25,154 nt of DNA, from contig JASTVH010000018.1 of the NCBI GenBank assembly GCA_042862465.1, positions 1 through 25,154 of the forward strand, in the 5' to 3' direction. Below the pieces are notes generated by a model, which saw nothing but the letters and a program-made list of their open reading frames with translations, was not told the origin of the DNA and searched no databases. The stretch's first letter is position 1. Each line of letters begins with the position of its first letter. This document shows positions 22,632-25,154 of the stretch, piece by piece. Made by a program: the position numbers and the translations under genes. The stretch comes from JASTVH01 sp042862465 (GTDB taxonomy: Bacteria > Pseudomonadota > Gammaproteobacteria > Pseudomonadales > Oleiphilaceae).

Positions 22632-24454
22632 AGTGCATCTCCCAGAATAATTGGCGGTAATATGTGACCTTCAAGAAACGTGCGGTCTTTCGCTTCTTCG
22701 ACATCCTCTTGGTACGGCCAGGAATCAACTACATTTTTAGCTGCATTATATTCATCGAGGAAGATCGAGAATTGATCATCTCGGAGGGATCGTCTTTGTT
22801 GTTCGAGGTAGAGATATCGGTCTACAACAAATGGGAGATTATCGTTAAACACTTGAGACCTAGAGCAGAGCAAGCATTTGTTGAATGCTTTACAAGGATC
22901 GCCGGCTTTTTGCCGTCGAAAATGGCCAGGCCAAGTAGGGCGATAAGGATCTGAGCACACCGCAATTGGATTTTTATTCGAGTGATCTGAGAAGATTGAG
23001 TAGATCTTATCCTCCATCGATTTAGTCTCTCGGAGGGGGATCAGCTCTCCGGCAAAGCTTCCATCTGAAATTGAATCGTCAATTTCTGAGAGAACACGGG
23101 ACAATTTATCTTTTCGATCCTGCCTGAAATGAGATCCCGATTGGTAGAACTCATCAGTTATTGCCGAGTGAGAATGCCCAAATAAGGTAACGAGGAGTGC
23201 AAAAGGGATATCTTGATTCTTTGCTTTAAAATATAGATGGGTCGGTCTGAGCCTTCTCTCGTCAACTCGAAAGCCAAGGGTCTTTTCGTATATTTTATTC
23301 AAAGTGCTGTTCGTACGTCCCTTCGGTCCCTCCGGATGGAGAACTCGCAGGGAGCCGTGTCGACGTATATCCTTGACACCGGTACCAAAAACGAGGAACG
23401 GCTCAAATCCTAGATCCTCTACCAAATTCAAATATGACTGACTTCGCCGAAGTGATTCCGTCCGCTTTAGCCACAGCCTAATCAGGTTATAAGCGCTTTC
23501 AGGCTGGGTTCTACTTGATGGGGCGAACATGCTCTTTGCTTCAAGGTATCCAGCTCCTCTCTGGGTTCCCTTTAGTTTGAGCGTTTTTAAGAAAACATAG
23601 TCGCTACTTGGGTCAATGTCTTGAAATGTGTAGTCACTTGGATCAATTCTTGCCACTAAGTCTGGAGACCAGCCAGTTTCTAGACAAATTGCCTTTCGTA
23701 TGGCGGCCGCCTCTTCCTCGGATGGCACTAGAATGTCTACTACATCTTGGAAGCCGAATTCTGGATAATCAGAAAGTACAGGCGCCACGTACTTTGTTCG
23801 CTGCACGCTAAATCGTTTACGCAGCAACTTAACGGGGTTTTCAAGCTCTTCATAGTCGATCTTCCTAACATTCATGCCGAATTTGCCATCTGGATCGAAG
23901 GCAGATCCGTCAGCATCAATCGGAAAATCCGGGTAGTACTCGCGCAAACCTGACAAGGCATCCATGAGGGTAACTTGGTACTTAAAAAAGCGCAGTTCTC
24001 CTGAGGCGAAGGCAGCCCCACTCTTCTCCATTACTGAAATATGGGATTCAGCTGCGTGGCATAGATCTACTCTCTCGCGAATCTTCTTCACAGTCGCACT
24101 CAAATACAAACACAGCTTTCTGTACTCTTCTCGAGACAAAGGGTCGAAATGATCTACGTCTGGTTTTGGTGGACAACGCCACCTGGAGGCGGAGGTTTTG
24201 AATTTCACGCCGCGTTTTTCCAACATTCGGCAAAATCGACGGACCACCGTCGAAGAAAGATAAGAGTTGTGCTCTGTACAGGTCGCGATAAGCCCCTGGA
24301 CAAACTCACTAAATTCCCAAAGACCCACGCGATCAGTATCAAAGTCTTCTGGAAACTTTGCAGAGCAGAACGTCAAGAACGCGTTAACTGCTGATGATTC
24401 TTGCTTGGTTTTAGCCAATTCAGCCAAAGAAATAGAGAGATCTTTAAAGTTCAT
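22628..24454 (-). CDS. Degenerate tyrosine recombinase-like protein, first gene of trio
   Basis: The 608-residue protein has the C-terminal layout of a tyrosine recombinase but with altered active-site boxes. The region expected to read TG(L/M)R is LETGWSPDLVARI, without the first arginine. The HxLR box reads RRLRPTHLYF, so its histidine is replaced. GHSHSAITDEFY keeps the late histidine and tyrosine. A C-terminal cysteine cluster (VCSDPYRPTWPGH, then DPCKAFNKCLLC) may bind zinc. It is probably a structural or regulatory partner of the next, complete recombinase. I choose the ATG at 24454, 7 bp after the YfbR-like stop; an ATG at 24478 and a TTG at 24502 are alternatives that overlap that gene. 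None has a clear Shine-Dalgarno sequence. Confidence 0.75.
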   Translation of the reverse strand: MNFKDLSISLAELAKTKQESSAVNAFLTFCSAKFPEDFDTDRVGLWEFSEFVQGLIATCTEHNSYLSSTVVRRFCRMLEKRGVKFKTSASRWRCPPKPDVDHFDPLSREEYRKLCLYLSATVKKIRERVDLCHAAESHISVMEKSGAAFASGELRFFKYQVTLMDALSGLREYYPDFPIDADGSAFDPDGKFGMNVRKIDYEELENPVKLLRKRFSVQRTKYVAPVLSDYPEFGFQDVVDILVPSEEEAAAIRKAICLETGWSPDLVARIDPSDYTFQDIDPSSDYVFLKTLKLKGTQRGAGYLEAKSMFAPSSRTQPESAYNLIRLWLKRTESLRRSQSYLNLVEDLGFEPFLVFGTGVKDIRRHGSLRVLHPEGPKGRTNSTLNKIYEKTLGFRVDERRLRPTHLYFKAKNQDIPFALLVTLFGHSHSAITDEFYQSGSHFRQDRKDKLSRVLSEIDDSISDGSFAGELIPLRETKSMEDKIYSIFSDHSNKNPIAVCSDPYRPTWPGHFRRQKAGDPCKAFNKCLLCSRSQVFNDNLPFVVDRYLYLEQQRRSLRDDQFSIFLDEYNAAKNVVDSWPYQEDVEEAKDRTFLEGHILPPIILGDAL

Positions 24455-24461
24455 AACGCGA

Positions 24462-25058
24462 TCAGGCCGGGAGGTCATCAATAGGGAGCATGCAACTATC
24501 AACGAAGACGTCGATTACGTCCTGCACCTCAGGGCAATCTCGTTTTATCACGTCAATCTGTTTTTCTAGGCTATTCCGCACTCCCTGAAATTCCGTAACA
24601 TTGCCGAACCTTTGCTCGTCCAAAACCTTCAGATAGGCGGAAATGATATCCGCTGCTTTTAGAAGAGACTTGTAGGCTGGATCAACCTGCTCCTGGATCA
24701 CTAGGGGTGCATAGTAGCTCTGAAGATCCTTCGGCAACGATTCGATACATTCACGTTCAGCAAGCAATTCCAGTCTTTTGTACTGTTGGGTAAACTCTTT
24801 GTTGTGGTACTTCACAACGTGATTTTGGTCCTGAAGTTTGGTTTCTGATACCTCATGAAAGATCGCCAAAGTCGCGGCCTTATCTGGATCCAACTCCCCT
24901 CCATAACGTTCTTTTTTGATAACACAAAGAAGGTGAGCAATCACGGCAACCTGATGACTGTGTTCAGCTACGTTCTCTGGCTTCACGCAATGCATCAACC
25001 CCCAACGCTTGATTAACGGCATCCGAAAAATCCAGGCCAAAAAAGCACTCTGTCGCAC
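24462..25058 (-). CDS. YfbR-like HD-domain 5'-deoxynucleotidase, variant active site
   Basis: The 198-residue protein aligns over its whole length with E. coli YfbR, which dephosphorylates deoxyribonucleoside 5'-monophosphates. Shared features are MxQSxFLAxxxR, W19, ENVAEHSHQVAV with H33, H68, E72, D77, D137 in LLKAADIISAYLK, and the C-terminal helix. Two changes stand out: the metal-binding aspartate of the HD pair is glutamate (FHEVSE, H68-E69), and the YfbR loop GDLPTPVK is QDQNHVVK. Activity or specificity may therefore differ. GTG at 25058 is the start, with AAAGGA 8 bp upstream. It is the first gene of the recombinase operon, 7 bp before the next ATG. A role in dNTP depletion during infection or in element maintenance is inference. 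Confidence 0.85.
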   Translation of the reverse strand: MRQSAFLAWIFRMPLIKRWGLMHCVKPENVAEHSHQVAVIAHLLCVIKKERYGGELDPDKAATLAIFHEVSETKLQDQNHVVKYHNKEFTQQYKRLELLAERECIESLPKDLQSYYAPLVIQEQVDPAYKSLLKAADIISAYLKVLDEQRFGNVTEFQGVRNSLEKQIDVIKRDCPEVQDVIDVFVDSCMLPIDDLPA

Positions 25059-25094
25059 AAATAGATCCTTTCTTTTGCTCCTACACTACTTAAC

Positions 25095-25122
25095 ACTATA
25101 GAACGAATTAGAAATAATGCAA
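25095..25122 (-). promoter_or_regulatory. Candidate promoter of YfbR-recombinase operon
   Basis: On the minus strand, TTGCAT (-35, 25122-25117) and TATAGT (-10, 25100-25095) are spaced by 16 bp. The -10 lies about 36 bp before the GTG start. It is the only good promoter upstream of the coupled genes. Confidence 0.55.
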
Positions 25123-25154
25123 ATTTTGACACAAAAAAATATTTAGAATTAATC

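Noticed and set aside
1..25154. Search for CRISPR arrays, tRNA or rRNA genes
   Set aside because: No regularly spaced 23-40 bp repeats, cloverleaf or rRNA-like sequence were seen by eye; a covariance-model scan would be more decisive.
1..25154. att site duplication at the two window edges
   Set aside because: The first and last 100 bp are both AT-rich but I found no shared direct repeat long enough to be meaningful, so the island ends may lie outside the window.

Overview
The window looks like an accessory genomic island from a gammaproteobacterium, possibly a marine Marinobacter- or Alcanivorax-like genus. This placement is inference from protein style and cargo type only. No housekeeping genes, rRNA or tRNA were recognised. 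Recombinases, a defence system and nested mobile debris dominate.

Layout. (1) 1-4200: a left accessory block, mostly minus strand. It holds an orphan StbD/Phd-type antitoxin, a KfrA-type DNA-binding coiled-coil protein, a 5'(3')-deoxyribonucleotidase, an unknown small protein coupled to a calcineurin-like phosphoesterase, a HAD/NIF-type phosphatase (plus strand) and a secreted protein of unknown function. (2) 4540-9210: a plus-strand anti-phage module. A SIR2-domain protein overlaps a HerA/DUF87 ATPase by 4 bp. They are followed by an unrecognised 408-residue protein that ends in a perfect 13-bp hairpin, and by a convergent 31-codon micro-gene. (3) 9210-9930: gene-free DNA with transposon-end-like repeats. 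(4) 9935-16290: a visibly GC-richer cargo block built on two regulons. PadR-type palindromes sit before an NTF2-like/membrane gene pair and between padR and a DUF2306 gene. Two nearly identical MerR-type (CadR/PbrR-like) promoters sit before an SRPBCC/saccharopine-dehydrogenase-like pair and before a CDF zinc/cadmium-type exporter. No MerR regulator gene is in the window. (5) 16290-18055: gene-poor DNA with more end-like repeats around a serine resolvase, which is bracketed by a perfect 12-bp inverted repeat. (6) 18125-25100: a minus-strand recombination module. One promoter precedes a variant YfbR-type HD nucleotidase, a degenerate tyrosine recombinase, a complete tyrosine recombinase and an HTH/coiled-coil protein, all coupled or overlapping. 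A second complete tyrosine integrase follows.

How it fits together. The right-hand recombinase trio is the likely mobility engine. It resembles the published classes of three-gene recombinase elements (gamma-mobile-trio, RIT/GIT), but assignment to one of them needs a database comparison. SIR2-HerA is the recognisable defence cargo. The two deoxyribonucleotide phosphatases (NT5C-like on the left, YfbR-like on the right) could also affect nucleotide pools during infection, which is inference. The metal and PadR-regulated block appears to be a separate, later insertion. The best candidates for undescribed biology are the 408-residue protein plus micro-gene attached to SIR2-HerA, and the YfbR variant built into the recombinase operon.
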